NCBI GenBank assembly: GCA_902570945.1
Contig: CACGAJ010000004.1
Span: 1 to 63,836 of the forward strand
From: an uncultured Synechococcaceae cyanobacterium
GTDB lineage: Bacteria > Cyanobacteriota > Cyanobacteriia > PCC-6307 > Cyanobiaceae
DNA length: 63,836 nt
Reading direction: 5' to 3'
Shown: piece after piece, positions 21,349-31,062 of the stretch
Layout: the number at the start of each line of letters is the position of its first letter
How positions within the stretch are numbered: the first letter of the stretch is position 1
Program-made: the position numbers and the translations under genes
Notes under the pieces: model-generated
What the model was told of the DNA's origin: nothing
What the model saw: only the letters and a program-made list of their open reading frames with translations
The model's database searches: none

Positions 21349-22350
21349 ATGCCAATACAAATATTATGGGGTAATGATTTAAATGCTCAAAATACATTTA
21401 TTCAAAAATTAATTGATAAGGAAGTATCCAAAGAATGGAAAGAAATAAACGTAACAAATTTAAATGGGGATGATGATGAGCAAGTCAATAAAGCTTTTGA
21501 TGAAGTTCTTACACCTCCGTTAGGAGAGGGATACAGAATAGTTACATTGAAAAATAATCCAATTTTTACTGCCAAAAATGAGGATCTAAGAACTAAATTT
21601 GAAAAAATTCATGACAATATACCTCAAAATACTTATTTCATTTTACAAAATACTAAAAAACCAGACTCAAGACTAAAGAGTACAAAATTTTTACAAAAAC
21701 TTATCAAAAATAATTTAGCCAAAGAAAAGTCATTTTCTTTACCAGAAATCTGGGACTATGAAGGACAAAAAAGATTTTTAGAAGATGCAGCAAATGAAAT
21801 GAATATCAAGATTGATAAAAATGCGGCTGAATTAATAATTGATTCAGTTGGTAATGATAGCTTTAAACTAATAAATGAATTAGCCAAAGCAAAAACATAC
21901 CTTTCTGCAGTATCAAGTGATTCGAATTCACAACTTTTTCTTAAAAGTATTGATGTAAAAAAAATATTTAGTGATCATCAATCCAATATTTTCAAAATCA
22001 TTGATCTTCTCTTACAAAAAAATATTAATGAAAGCCTCATAGAAATAAATTATTCCTTACAGAAAGGAGAACCTGCTTTAAGACTAAATGCAGGTTTAAT
22101 TAGTCAAATAAGAATTCATACCATTATAAAATTAGGCGTTAATTCAGGTAACGATAATGCAGAAAAGATTTGTAATCTTGCAGGCATTTCTAATCCAAAA
22201 AGAATTTTTTTTATTCGAAGAAAAGTCAAAAATGTATCTCAAGAATATTTAATTAATTTGATGAGTAACTTACTAGATATTGAATCATTACTAAAACAAG
22301 GTAATAATCCTATAAATGTTTTTACAGAAAAATTAATTAATTTAAGTTAA
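21349..22350 (+). CDS. holA: DNA polymerase III delta subunit (clamp loader)
   Basis: The delta subunit opens the beta sliding clamp within the clamp-loader complex, alongside DnaX and delta prime. The 333 residues fit a HolA protein. It opens with a strand MPIQILWGNDL and an NTF helix. Segments such as NTYFILQNTKKPDSRLKSTKF and a middle helical lid with DAANEMNIKIDKNAAELIIDSVGNDSFKLINEL are family-like. The C-terminal oligomerisation helices carry LLQKN and GEPALRLNAGLISQIR. The family has weak motifs, so the call rests on overall architecture and position upstream of lysC, which is the order in Prochlorococcus. DnaX, its partner, is encoded at 35.9 kb. Confidence 0.88.
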   Translation: MPIQILWGNDLNAQNTFIQKLIDKEVSKEWKEINVTNLNGDDDEQVNKAFDEVLTPPLGEGYRIVTLKNNPIFTAKNEDLRTKFEKIHDNIPQNTYFILQNTKKPDSRLKSTKFLQKLIKNNLAKEKSFSLPEIWDYEGQKRFLEDAANEMNIKIDKNAAELIIDSVGNDSFKLINELAKAKTYLSAVSSDSNSQLFLKSIDVKKIFSDHQSNIFKIIDLLLQKNINESLIEINYSLQKGEPALRLNAGLISQIRIHTIIKLGVNSGNDNAEKICNLAGISNPKRIFFIRRKVKNVSQEYLINLMSNLLDIESLLKQGNNPINVFTEKLINLS

Positions 22351-22389
22351 CCAAATTATAAGTTTAAGAATTTACATTATGATTTAGAT

Positions 22390-24150
22390 ATGGCTTTACT
22401 AGTAAAAAAATTTGGCGGAACTTCTGTAGGTGATATTAAAAAAATTAAAAATATTGCAAGTAGTATCTGCCAAAGTAAAGAAGCAGGAAATGAAATTGTC
22501 GTAGTTGTCTCTGCAATGGGGCACACTACAGATGATTTAAATTGTTTAGCGGAATCAATTAGTAAAAATCCTAATCGAAGAGAATTGGATATGCTTCTCT
22601 CAACTGGAGAGCAAGTAACCATAGCTCTTCTCTCAATGGCATTAAACGAATACGGAATACCTGCAATTTCAATGACCGGTAGCCAGGTTGGAATTATTAC
22701 TGAATCAATTCATGGGAAAGCGAGAATTCTGGATATTAAAACAGAAAGGATCCAAAATTATATAAATCAGGGTTTTGTAGTTGTAGTGGCTGGATTTCAA
22801 GGAACAACATTAAGTCATACGGGTTCAATGGAAATTACAACTTTGGGTAGAGGAGGTTCAGATACTTCTGCAGTAGCTTTATCAACAGCTTTAGGAGCTG
22901 AGAAGTGCGAAATTTATACAGACGTTCCAGGGGTTCTTACTACTGATCCAAGAATTGTTCCTAATGCAAAACTCTTAGATGAAATTAGCTGCGAGGAAAT
23001 GCTTGAACTTGCAAGTGTCGGTGCTTCAGTTCTGCATCCAAGAGCAGTAGAAATTGCTCGCAATTATGGAATTAAATTGTGTGTCAAATCAAGCCAAAGT
23101 GACTCAAGTGGGACTCTGCTAGAAAGTCAAATCCAACCTCTCCCTTTAAAAAGAGGAAGCTTAGAATTAACAAAAACAGTCAATAGTCTTGAGGTATTAG
23201 AAAACCAAGTAGTATTCAGTCTTTCAAATATTCCTGATAGACCTGGGATTGCTGCACAAATATTTGAAAAACTTTCAGAAGCAAGTATTAGTGTAGATTT
23301 AATAATACAAGCGACAAATGATGGAAATAAAAACGATATTACATTTACTGTTAGTGAATTAGAAGGTAAAAAGACTGCAGAACAATGTGAACTTATAACT
23401 AGTCAATTAGGAGGTGAATATCACTTAAAAACAAACATGACTAAATTAAGTATTCAAGGAGCTGGCATTATGGGGAGACCTAGTGTTTCAGCTGATTTAT
23501 TTGATACTTTATCTCAAGCGAATATAAATGTCAGATTAATAGCCACTAGTGAAATTAAAGTCAGCTGTGTAATTGAAATCAATAATATACCAAAAGCTAT
23601 TAGATTTATTGCTGAGAAATTTAAGTTATCCGATACACAAATATTTGTTAATCCAATCAATGAAAAACAAGATCAACCTGAAGTAAGAGGAATTGCATTA
23701 GATAAAAACCAAGTTCAAGTAAGTATTCGAAAACTGCCTGATCGTCCAGGTGTAGCAGCATCGATATGTTTAGCATTAGCTGAAAATAATTTACTTATCG
23801 ATACTATCGTTCAGTCTGAAAGAATTTCCTCTTTAAAAACTAAGGATATTAGTCTTACAATGAATAAACAAGATAGAGAAAAAGCTAACTTAGTTTTTGA
23901 GGCCTTAACAAAAAAATTACCCGGTTCATACATTGAAGATGGCCCTGCTATAGCCAAAGTAAGTACTGTAGGAGCGGGAATGGCATTTAAGGTTGGAACG
24001 GCTGGAAAAATATTTAGAGCATTGGCTGACCAAAATATCAATATTGAAATGATTGCCACTAGTGAAATCAGGACTTCATGTATTGTCTTAGAAAAAGATT
24101 GTGACAAAGCAGTTAATGCGATTCATAATCATTTCGAATTAGAAAAATAA
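22390..24150 (+). CDS. lysC: Aspartate kinase with four ACT domains
   Basis: Aspartate kinase phosphorylates L-aspartate, the first step to lysine, threonine and methionine. The catalytic amino-acid-kinase domain (about residues 1-250) starts LLVKKFGGTSVGD and includes GRGGSDTSAVALS and EIYTDVPGVLTTDPR. The C-terminal half holds four ACT regulatory domains arranged as two similar pairs. IPDRPGIAAQIF recurs as LPDRPGVAASIC, and NVRLIATSEIKVSCVI recurs as NIEMIATSEIRTSCIV. This 586-residue, four-ACT arrangement is typical of cyanobacteria, where lysine and threonine usually inhibit together. It follows holA by 39 bases. Asd and DapA, the next enzymes, lie at 30-32 kb. Confidence 0.97.
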   Translation: MALLVKKFGGTSVGDIKKIKNIASSICQSKEAGNEIVVVVSAMGHTTDDLNCLAESISKNPNRRELDMLLSTGEQVTIALLSMALNEYGIPAISMTGSQVGIITESIHGKARILDIKTERIQNYINQGFVVVVAGFQGTTLSHTGSMEITTLGRGGSDTSAVALSTALGAEKCEIYTDVPGVLTTDPRIVPNAKLLDEISCEEMLELASVGASVLHPRAVEIARNYGIKLCVKSSQSDSSGTLLESQIQPLPLKRGSLELTKTVNSLEVLENQVVFSLSNIPDRPGIAAQIFEKLSEASISVDLIIQATNDGNKNDITFTVSELEGKKTAEQCELITSQLGGEYHLKTNMTKLSIQGAGIMGRPSVSADLFDTLSQANINVRLIATSEIKVSCVIEINNIPKAIRFIAEKFKLSDTQIFVNPINEKQDQPEVRGIALDKNQVQVSIRKLPDRPGVAASICLALAENNLLIDTIVQSERISSLKTKDISLTMNKQDREKANLVFEALTKKLPGSYIEDGPAIAKVSTVGAGMAFKVGTAGKIFRALADQNINIEMIATSEIRTSCIVLEKDCDKAVNAIHNHFELEK

Positions 24151-24157
24151 GTTCTTT

Positions 24158-26197
24158 TTAATTATTTCTTGCCAATTTTTGTCTTAATTTTTTGATTCTA
24201 TCCCTCAAATTTGCTGCTTCTTCAAAATTTAACTCTTTTGCAGCATCTTTCATTTTAATTTCTAACTTTTCTATTAAGTCAGGCAATTCTTCGAGCAAAC
24301 ATTGATTATCACTAGAACTGAGAATTGCATCAGTTTTGTTATTAACTATATTTATTAAATCTTTAGATACACCACCAGCATCTAGTTTTCTGGAAAGTTC
24401 TAGAAAAGATAATATTGAATTTTCTATTTTTTTACCTGCAGGTTTTGGAGTAATACCATTGACTTGGTTATATTTTTTTTGAATAGTTCTTCTTCTTTCA
24501 GTTTCAGATATTGCTCTTTTCATTGAATCTGTGAAGTTATCTGCATAAAGCAATGCAACACCTTCAACATGTCTTGCAGCTCTTCCTATTGTTTGAATCA
24601 ATGACCTTTCAGCCCTGAGAAAACCTTCTTTATCAGCATCTAAAATGGCAACTAAGGATACTTCAGGAAGATCTAGTCCCTCTCTTAATAAATTAACTCC
24701 TACCAAAACATCATATTCGCCCATTCTGAGGTCTTGAATAATTTCAATTCTTTCAATTGAATGAATTTCGGAATGCAAATATCTAACTCTTACTTTATTT
24801 TCAGATAAAAAATCAGTTAGATCTTCAGCCATTCTCTTAGTAAGTGTTGTCACTAGCACTCGTTGATTCTTTTCAGATCTAATTCGTATTTCAGATAACA
24901 GATCTTCTATTTGGCCCTCACTAGGTCTTACATCAATTACAGGATCTAATACCCCAGTTGGTCTTATAACTTGCTCAATAAATTCACCATCACATTGATC
25001 TAATTCCCATTGCCCCGGAGTTGCACTTATAAATAATGTCTGTTTTGATTTTTGCCAAAACTCTTCACATTTTAAAGGTCTATTATCTGCAGCACTGGGC
25101 AATCTAAAACCATGATCTATTAAAACTTTTTTTCTAGATTGATCACCATTGTACATTGCATGAAGTTGAGGACATGTTACATGACTCTCATCAACTACCA
25201 ACAACCAATCTTTGGGAAAGTAATCTATTAAGCATTCTGGCGGTGAACCTTCCTCCCTGCCTGACAAATGACGAGCATAATTTTCAACTCCATTACAATA
25301 ACCAACCTCTTTGAGCATTTCTAAATCATATTTTGTGCGTTGTTCTAGACGTTGAGCTTCTAATAATTTTCCTTCGTACGTAAATTTATCTAGTTGAGTT
25401 TTTAATTCACTTCTAATTGCACTTATTGCACTTTCAAGTCTTTCTTTTGGGGTCACAAAATGCTTCGCTGGGTAAACGCTAACTTGTTCCAAACTTTCAA
25501 GTATTTCTCCTGTAGTAGGGTCAACATATCTAATAGCTTCGACTTCATCACCAAATAATTCGATTCTAATTAATCTATCCTCATAAGCTGGACCGATTTC
25601 TAAAACATCACCTTTAATTCTGAATCTACCTCTAGTAATTTCAATATCATTTCTAGTATATTGATTTTCAACGAGAGACCTCAAAAAAGAACGTAGATTT
25701 ATTGATTTTCCCACTTCAAATTTAACTGCAGCTTTTAAATACTCACTCGGTATGCCAAGACCATAAATGCAACTTATTGAGGCTACAACAATGACATCTT
25801 TTCTTTCAAATAATGAGCGTGTTGCAGAATGCCTAAGCATATCTATTTCTTCATTAATTGAAGCCGTTTTGGCTATGTAAGTATCACTTACGGGTACATA
25901 AGCTTCAGGTTGATAATAATCGTAGTAAGAAATGAAGTACTCAACAGCATTTTTTGGAAAAAATTCCCTTAATTCATTACATAGTTGTGCAGCTAACGTT
26001 TTGTTATGGGCTAATACAAGTGCTGGTCTCCCTGTTTGTTGAATTACATTCGCAATAGTAAATGTTTTACCAGTTCCAGTAGCCCCTAAAAGAGTCTGAA
26101 ACTCTTTACCAGTATTGACGCCTTTAACTAATTTTTTAATAGCTTCTGGTTGGTCTCCATTTGGTTCATAAGGAGCTTGAAGCTTATAGTTGTTCAT
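24158..26197 (-). CDS. uvrB: UvrABC system protein B
   Basis: UvrB receives damaged DNA from UvrA and presents it to UvrC in nucleotide excision repair. Motifs are the P-loop GATGTGKT (about residues 38-45), the damage-verifying beta hairpin around [17 protein letters not shown], the helicase-type VVDESH and QTIGRAARH, and the C-terminal UVR helical pair [16 protein letters not shown] that binds UvrC. The open frame begins at a TTG at 26200, but the ATG one codon later at 26197 is the better start, giving 679 residues. It converges on lysC, seven bases away. No LexA-type operator was evident upstream. Confidence 0.98.
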   Translation of the reverse strand: MNNYKLQAPYEPNGDQPEAIKKLVKGVNTGKEFQTLLGATGTGKTFTIANVIQQTGRPALVLAHNKTLAAQLCNELREFFPKNAVEYFISYYDYYQPEAYVPVSDTYIAKTASINEEIDMLRHSATRSLFERKDVIVVASISCIYGLGIPSEYLKAAVKFEVGKSINLRSFLRSLVENQYTRNDIEITRGRFRIKGDVLEIGPAYEDRLIRIELFGDEVEAIRYVDPTTGEILESLEQVSVYPAKHFVTPKERLESAISAIRSELKTQLDKFTYEGKLLEAQRLEQRTKYDLEMLKEVGYCNGVENYARHLSGREEGSPPECLIDYFPKDWLLVVDESHVTCPQLHAMYNGDQSRKKVLIDHGFRLPSAADNRPLKCEEFWQKSKQTLFISATPGQWELDQCDGEFIEQVIRPTGVLDPVIDVRPSEGQIEDLLSEIRIRSEKNQRVLVTTLTKRMAEDLTDFLSENKVRVRYLHSEIHSIERIEIIQDLRMGEYDVLVGVNLLREGLDLPEVSLVAILDADKEGFLRAERSLIQTIGRAARHVEGVALLYADNFTDSMKRAISETERRRTIQKKYNQVNGITPKPAGKKIENSILSFLELSRKLDAGGVSKDLINIVNNKTDAILSSSDNQCLLEELPDLIEKLEIKMKDAAKELNFEEAANLRDRIKKLRQKLARNN

Positions 26198-26224
26198 CAA
26201 CCTAGCATTAAGGATATTGCTATA

Positions 26225-27001
26225 CTAAGAAATTTTTTCTCTAATTATTGAATTTTTCAAAGATTCTTTTAAGCCCCTAACAACCGCAATCATTGATATT
26301 AAATCATCTAATTTATTAACTACAGATCCAACGCCAACTGCTGAGGCTCCAGAGGATATTGCTAGTGGACAAGTTACTTGGCTTAATCCAGATGCACTCA
26401 TGATTGGTATATTCAGAGATTGTTTCTTAAATTCTTGATGAATAGCATAGGTAGCTGCAAGAGTTGGTACTGATTTTTCAAAAAAGCCTTGGATTCCTGA
26501 AGAGTAAGGAGTAGAACTGGTGCCACCTTCTGTTTGAATAATGTCAACACCTTCTTCCACTAGCTTTATAGCAAGATCAACTTGTTTATCGATAGGCATA
26601 GTATGAGGAACAGTTACTGATAAAGGAACATTAGGCAATAAATCCCTCGTCTCTTTTGTAATGTTTAAAACTTTTTTATCTGAAAAATTAATGCCTTTTT
26701 CATAAAAAGTATCGTAATTTCCTATTTCAATTAATGATGCTCCTGCTTTTACAGAATCTTGAAAAGATTGAGGCACTACTGAACTAACACAAACGGGTAG
26801 TGTTGAATTCTTAAGTGCTAAATCAACTAGTTCAGGTTTACAAGCAATATCGACAAGATCTGCACCTCCTAATGAAGCAGCCTCAACAATTATTTTCACA
26901 GATTGAACATCGAAATTATTCAATCCTGAAATAACTTTGAGTAAGGATTTGCTTCTTAACTCTTCTTTGATTTTTTGTGGCAAAAGATTAATCTGACTCA
27001 T
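26225..27001 (-). CDS. ycf23: Ycf23/DUF561 TIM-barrel-like protein, function unknown
   Basis: This 258-residue protein matches the Ycf23 family, found in cyanobacteria and in red-algal plastids. Its repeating strand and glycine patterns suggest a TIM barrel: LLKVISGLNNFD, GGADLVDIACKPEL, ASLIEIGNYDTFYEKG, VDIIQTEGGTSSTPYSSG, PIMSASGLSQVTCPLAIS and GASAVGVGSVVNKL. The late GASAVGVGS resembles a phosphate-binding loop. No enzyme activity has been established for the family as far as I know. It is transcribed with, and lies 27 bases upstream of, uvrB, and is divergent from tilS across 85 bases. Confidence 0.9.
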   Translation of the reverse strand: MSQINLLPQKIKEELRSKSLLKVISGLNNFDVQSVKIIVEAASLGGADLVDIACKPELVDLALKNSTLPVCVSSVVPQSFQDSVKAGASLIEIGNYDTFYEKGINFSDKKVLNITKETRDLLPNVPLSVTVPHTMPIDKQVDLAIKLVEEGVDIIQTEGGTSSTPYSSGIQGFFEKSVPTLAATYAIHQEFKKQSLNIPIMSASGLSQVTCPLAISSGASAVGVGSVVNKLDDLISMIAVVRGLKESLKNSIIREKIS

Positions 27002-27086
27002 TTACTTAATGAATTTATTACCCGATTGTGACATTGTTTTAGTAAAACAGTGCATTTCTTAAAAAATATTATCTGAGCAACACAAA

Positions 27087-28097
27087 ATGACTGATAACAA
27101 ATTAACTCAGAAAAATTGGTCATCATGGCATCATCAGCTTCATAAGGAGATTCTTACCAAAAAAATATTAATTCCCAAAGGATCCAATATTTTAATAAGT
27201 GTTTCCGGGGGTCAAGACTCAATGGCCTTATTAACCCTGATTAATGACCTAAAAAAACTACATAATTGGTCTATTAGTGTTTGGCATGGTGATCATCAGT
27301 GGCACAAAAAATCATCACTATATGCTCTTGAATTAAAAGATTATTGCGAAGATAAAAATATTTCATTCTCTTTTGATCAAGCGAATAAAGAAAGTATTTC
27401 TTCAGAAGAAAAAGCACGAGAATGGAGATATAAAAAATTATGTGAAAGAGCCAAAACTTTATTAAATACAAACCCGCAAAAACATAATATTTATTTGTTA
27501 ACTGGTCACACGAGTAGTGATAATGCAGAAACATTTATCCTCAATTTATCTAGAGGAAGCAATTTTGCAGGTCTGAGTAATATTGAGAGTAAAAGATTAA
27601 TAGAAAATCAAATTTTTTTAATAAGACCAATATTAATTTTCAGTAGGGAAGATACAAAACAATTTTGCAATGATATGAAGATACCAGTCTGGGAAGATCC
27701 TACAAATTCAGATCTTAAATTAAAAAGAAATTTAGTAAGAAAAAAAATTATTCCTACCTTAGAAGTCATGTATCCTGGTTGTTCTGAAAGGATAAATAAT
27801 TTTTCCCAAAAAATGAGCAAATACAATAATGAACGTAATGATCTTAGTGAACTAGCATATTTATATTGTAAAGATGTAAAAGGTATCGATAGGAATCTCC
27901 TCAATGGTATGTGTATTGAAGCGAGGTGCACAATCTTAAATAGATTTTTAAAAGAAATATCTGCAAAGCAATGTAGTTCTAAAAATCTGACAAAGTTAGC
28001 AACTTCAATTTATGAAAAAAATAAAGGTCAAATTAATCTGCAAGAGTTTTTAAAAATTGTTTGGGATAAAAACTATATAAATTTTGAAAAAAGTTAA
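27087..28097 (+). CDS. tilS: tRNA(Ile)-lysidine synthase
   Basis: TilS attaches lysine to C34 of the CAU-anticodon isoleucine tRNA so that it reads AUA. The PP-loop ATPase signature SVSGGQDSMAL is at residues 38-48. Typical neighbours WHGDHQW, TGHTSSDNAETFILNLSRGS, and IRPILIFSREDTKQFCNDMKIPVWEDPTN follow, including the conserved NxxxxRNxxR-type LKRNLVRKKIIP. At 336 residues it lacks most of the C-terminal domains of E. coli TilS. Short forms are known elsewhere. AUA is likely to be common in this A+T-rich genome, which makes the enzyme essential. Its stop overlaps that of the convergent rnj gene by four bases. Confidence 0.95.
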   Translation: MTDNKLTQKNWSSWHHQLHKEILTKKILIPKGSNILISVSGGQDSMALLTLINDLKKLHNWSISVWHGDHQWHKKSSLYALELKDYCEDKNISFSFDQANKESISSEEKAREWRYKKLCERAKTLLNTNPQKHNIYLLTGHTSSDNAETFILNLSRGSNFAGLSNIESKRLIENQIFLIRPILIFSREDTKQFCNDMKIPVWEDPTNSDLKLKRNLVRKKIIPTLEVMYPGCSERINNFSQKMSKYNNERNDLSELAYLYCKDVKGIDRNLLNGMCIEARCTILNRFLKEISAKQCSSKNLTKLATSIYEKNKGQINLQEFLKIVWDKNYINFEKS

Positions 28098-30079
28098 GAT
28101 GTTACAGCAGATCTTCTTCTCCTTGTTCTACCTTCAAATGAATCTTCTGTAGCAGTCTCAGCTGATGGATTCTGTGAAACTTTTGGACTTTTTTGGGTAT
28201 TTTGTGGTTTATTTGAACTATTAAGATGATTATTGTTTGATTTCTTATGGAAATTATTATTATTTCTATTTCTATTGGAGAAATTTTGCTCTTCGGTAAT
28301 CTTTGGAATATAAGCACGAGTTCCACTTGGAGCAGGTTGAACTAAACACAAAATAAGTGGTTCAACTTGTAATTCTCTTCTCATTCTTCTCGATAATCCA
28401 TTTTCAATTTCTCTTTGTACACCAATCCAATCTACTTCAAATTTATTCGGCCCAGTTTGTCTGGATAATTGTTTCCATCTATTTTCCAATACCCAGCTTA
28501 TTTCTCGTTCTGTCCACATAGACATTTTTCTTGGCTCTGCAGTAGTAACAACTCCTCTTAAATTCACTCTGGGAGGCGCAACCATCTTTCCATCCGTACT
28601 AATAGGAGCTAAAACAGTTACTACGCCATCACCAGCTAATTGCTGCCTTTCCTTTAATACTCGAGCATCTACTATCCCATTTCGTGAATTATCAAGCAGT
28701 TCAACACCAGCTTTTACAGGATCACCCTTTTGAATAGAATTAGGTGTTAACTCAACTACATCTCCATTTTCAATAATTAAAATATTGTCTTTTGGAACCC
28801 CCATAGTTTGTGCACTCTTGCCATGACAAACGAGCATTCTATGTTCTCCATGAACAGGAACAAAAAACTTAGGTTTTGCGAGTGCCAACATTAACTTTTG
28901 ATCTTCTTGAAAACCATGACCAGACACATGAATATTCTCACCCTTTCCATAAACAACCTTTGCTCCCAGTTTCATTAATCTATCTATTGTATTAACAACA
29001 GAAATAGTGTTACCAGGAATTGGGCTGGCTGAAAATATTACAGTATCAGTAGTCTTAAGACGAACATGCTGATGTTCACCACGAGATATTCTGCTTAACG
29101 CTGCTAGAGGTTCGCCTTGACTTCCAGTCATTAATAATAAAGTCTCTCTATCTGGCAAATCTCTAATTTGCTTGATGGGAACAAACAAATCATCTGGGCA
29201 TTTCATATAACCAATATCTCTCGCCTTAGCAATAACATTTATCATCGATCTACCTAACAAACCGACCTTTCTTCCATGTTTCATGGCCAACTCTAAGATC
29301 ATTGTCACTCTATGTACAGAACTAGCAAAAGTGGTAAGGATAACTCGTTCTTTTGCCTCCGCAATATGTTTTTCTAAAGAGGGATAGATAGTCTTCTCAG
29401 AAGGACAAAAACCTGGAACTTCAGCATTAGTCGAATCACTAAACATGCATAAAACGCCCTTCTCTCCATAATGAACCATTCTTTCAATATCAAATTGCTC
29501 TCCATCTACTGGCATATGATCAAACTTAAAATCTCCTGTAAAAATTATTGTGCCAACAGGTGTTGTAACTGCTAAAGAAAAACTATCGCAAATAGAATGG
29601 GTATTTCGAATAAATTCAACAGAAAAATGTTGCCCAACTTTTACAACATCTCTTGGATTTACTGTCTGTATAGTTGTTCTATCAGATACCCCTGCTTCCT
29701 CCATTTTTCCTCTAAGCATTGACATTGCAAGTCTTGGTCCATAAATAATTGGAATATTAAAATGCTTTAGATGATGAGAAATACCTCCAATATGATCTTC
29801 ATGACCGTGAGTAACAATCATTCCTTTTATTCTTCTTTGATTTTCTTTTAAAAAAGTCGTATCTGGCATAACAACGTTTACGCCATGCATACCATCAGAT
29901 GGGAAAGCTAGGCCTGCATCAACAAGCATCAATTCATCACCATATTCAAAAACACAAGTGTTTTTTCCTATTTCATGTAGTCCTCCAAGAGGAATTACGC
30001 GTAGAGCTGGCGTATTAGTTTTAGATCTAGATGAATCATTAGTAGATCTATTTACAGTTGAATTAGTACTTGATTGCAT
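28094..30079 (-). CDS. rnj: Ribonuclease J
   Basis: RNase J is a metallo-beta-lactamase/beta-CASP nuclease with endonuclease and 5'-3' exonuclease activity in mRNA decay and rRNA processing. The zinc-binding motif HGHEDH is at residues 91-96. Other parts are NTHSICDSFSLAV, TGDFKFD, the beta-CASP motif SSVHRVT and GSQGEPLAALSR, then SASPIPGN and VSGHGFQED. After the usual C-terminal domain comes a 70-residue tail rich in asparagine, serine and arginine, ending TRRRRSAVTS. Cyanobacterial RNase J proteins often have variable tails. It lies 80 bases downstream of dapA, on the same strand. Confidence 0.96.
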   Translation of the reverse strand: MQSSTNSTVNRSTNDSSRSKTNTPALRVIPLGGLHEIGKNTCVFEYGDELMLVDAGLAFPSDGMHGVNVVMPDTTFLKENQRRIKGMIVTHGHEDHIGGISHHLKHFNIPIIYGPRLAMSMLRGKMEEAGVSDRTTIQTVNPRDVVKVGQHFSVEFIRNTHSICDSFSLAVTTPVGTIIFTGDFKFDHMPVDGEQFDIERMVHYGEKGVLCMFSDSTNAEVPGFCPSEKTIYPSLEKHIAEAKERVILTTFASSVHRVTMILELAMKHGRKVGLLGRSMINVIAKARDIGYMKCPDDLFVPIKQIRDLPDRETLLLMTGSQGEPLAALSRISRGEHQHVRLKTTDTVIFSASPIPGNTISVVNTIDRLMKLGAKVVYGKGENIHVSGHGFQEDQKLMLALAKPKFFVPVHGEHRMLVCHGKSAQTMGVPKDNILIIENGDVVELTPNSIQKGDPVKAGVELLDNSRNGIVDARVLKERQQLAGDGVVTVLAPISTDGKMVAPPRVNLRGVVTTAEPRKMSMWTEREISWVLENRWKQLSRQTGPNKFEVDWIGVQREIENGLSRRMRRELQVEPLILCLVQPAPSGTRAYIPKITEEQNFSNRNRNNNNFHKKSNNNHLNSSNKPQNTQKSPKVSQNPSAETATEDSFEGRTRRRRSAVTS

Positions 30080-30151
30080 AATTTTGAAATTTATGGAGGC
30101 CTGCTTGTAATCAAATGAAGTTTATTTAAATTTAATTATCAAGTGAAATAT

Positions 30152-30170
30152 AATCCCTATTATAGGGATT
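30152..30170 (-). terminator. Hairpin carrying the dapA stop codon, possible terminator
   Basis: The sequence is a perfect 8-base stem, AATCCCTA with TAGGGATT, around the three-base loop TTA at 30160-30162. On the minus strand the loop is TAA, the stop codon of dapA. Only three G-C pairs are present and no clean T-run follows, so it could be a weak terminator, an RNA-stability element or an attenuator between dapA and rnj. Confidence 0.45.
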
Positions 30171-31062
30171 CCAGGATAAAAGATAGTTGCTTTTTCATAT
30201 CATTGGTTAATGGTGACAAAGGACTTCTAGGATTACCTACATTCCATCCCGATAGCTCCAAAGCAGCTTTAATTGGGATTGGATTAGTAGTCATAAAGAG
30301 TGCTTTGAAAAGAGGCTGAAGTTTTTCATGAATAGAAAGCGCATTGGAAACCTCTCCACTTTGAAAGGAATAAATCATCTCTTTCAATTGCAATCCAACC
30401 AAATGACTTGCAACACTTACAACTCCTACAGCACCTACAGATAACATTGGAAGCAACAATGAATCGTCGCCACTATATACAGAGAGTTTGGAGCCACAAA
30501 TAGCTCTTAGTTCTGTTACTTCTTCTATTCTACCGCTTGCAGCTTTAATACTGAGAATATTTGAGAAATCCATAAGTTTCTTCACAGTATCAGGTAATAA
30601 ATTGCATCCTGTCCTCCCAGGAATGTTGTAGAGCATTAAGGGCAAATCCTTTGCAGAATTAGCAATAGAACTAAAATGTTTATAAAGACCTTCTTGAGGT
30701 GGCTTATTGTAATAAGGGACAACGACCAAAGCACCGTCGGCACCAGATTTGTAGGCTTTTTTTGTAGCTTCCACAGCCTCGCTTGTACAGTTACTACCAG
30801 TGCCAACTATGACTTTACAGCTTGAATCCAAAGATCCTTTTACCGCAATAAATAAATCATGCTGTTCAGTCCATGAAAGAGTCGGAGATTCTCCAGTAGT
30901 ACCGCACAACACAATTCCATCGGAACCGTTCTCAAAAAGATAATTTGAAAGTTTTATAGCTAGTTCATAATCTACATCTCCATTTTCAGTGAATGGAGTA
31001 ACCATTGCAGTCAATATTCTTCCAAATAGTGGATTATTACACTCAGTTTTGTCTGTAATCAT
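30160..31062 (-). CDS. dapA: 4-hydroxy-tetrahydrodipicolinate synthase
   Basis: DapA condenses pyruvate with aspartate semialdehyde, committing carbon to lysine and to meso-diaminopimelate for peptidoglycan. Schiff-base lysine 173 lies in ILSIKAASG, the tyrosine 145 in [11 protein letters not shown], and the GTTGESPTL motif at 54-62. The 300-residue length is standard. Its ATG overlaps the asd stop by four bases (ATGA), so translation of the two is coupled. Its own stop codon sits in a hairpin loop. Many bacterial DapA enzymes are inhibited by lysine; the sequence does not show whether this one is. Confidence 0.97.
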   Translation of the reverse strand: MITDKTECNNPLFGRILTAMVTPFTENGDVDYELAIKLSNYLFENGSDGIVLCGTTGESPTLSWTEQHDLFIAVKGSLDSSCKVIVGTGSNCTSEAVEATKKAYKSGADGALVVVPYYNKPPQEGLYKHFSSIANSAKDLPLMLYNIPGRTGCNLLPDTVKKLMDFSNILSIKAASGRIEEVTELRAICGSKLSVYSGDDSLLLPMLSVGAVGVVSVASHLVGLQLKEMIYSFQSGEVSNALSIHEKLQPLFKALFMTTNPIPIKAALELSGWNVGNPRSPLSPLTNDMKKQLSFILESL

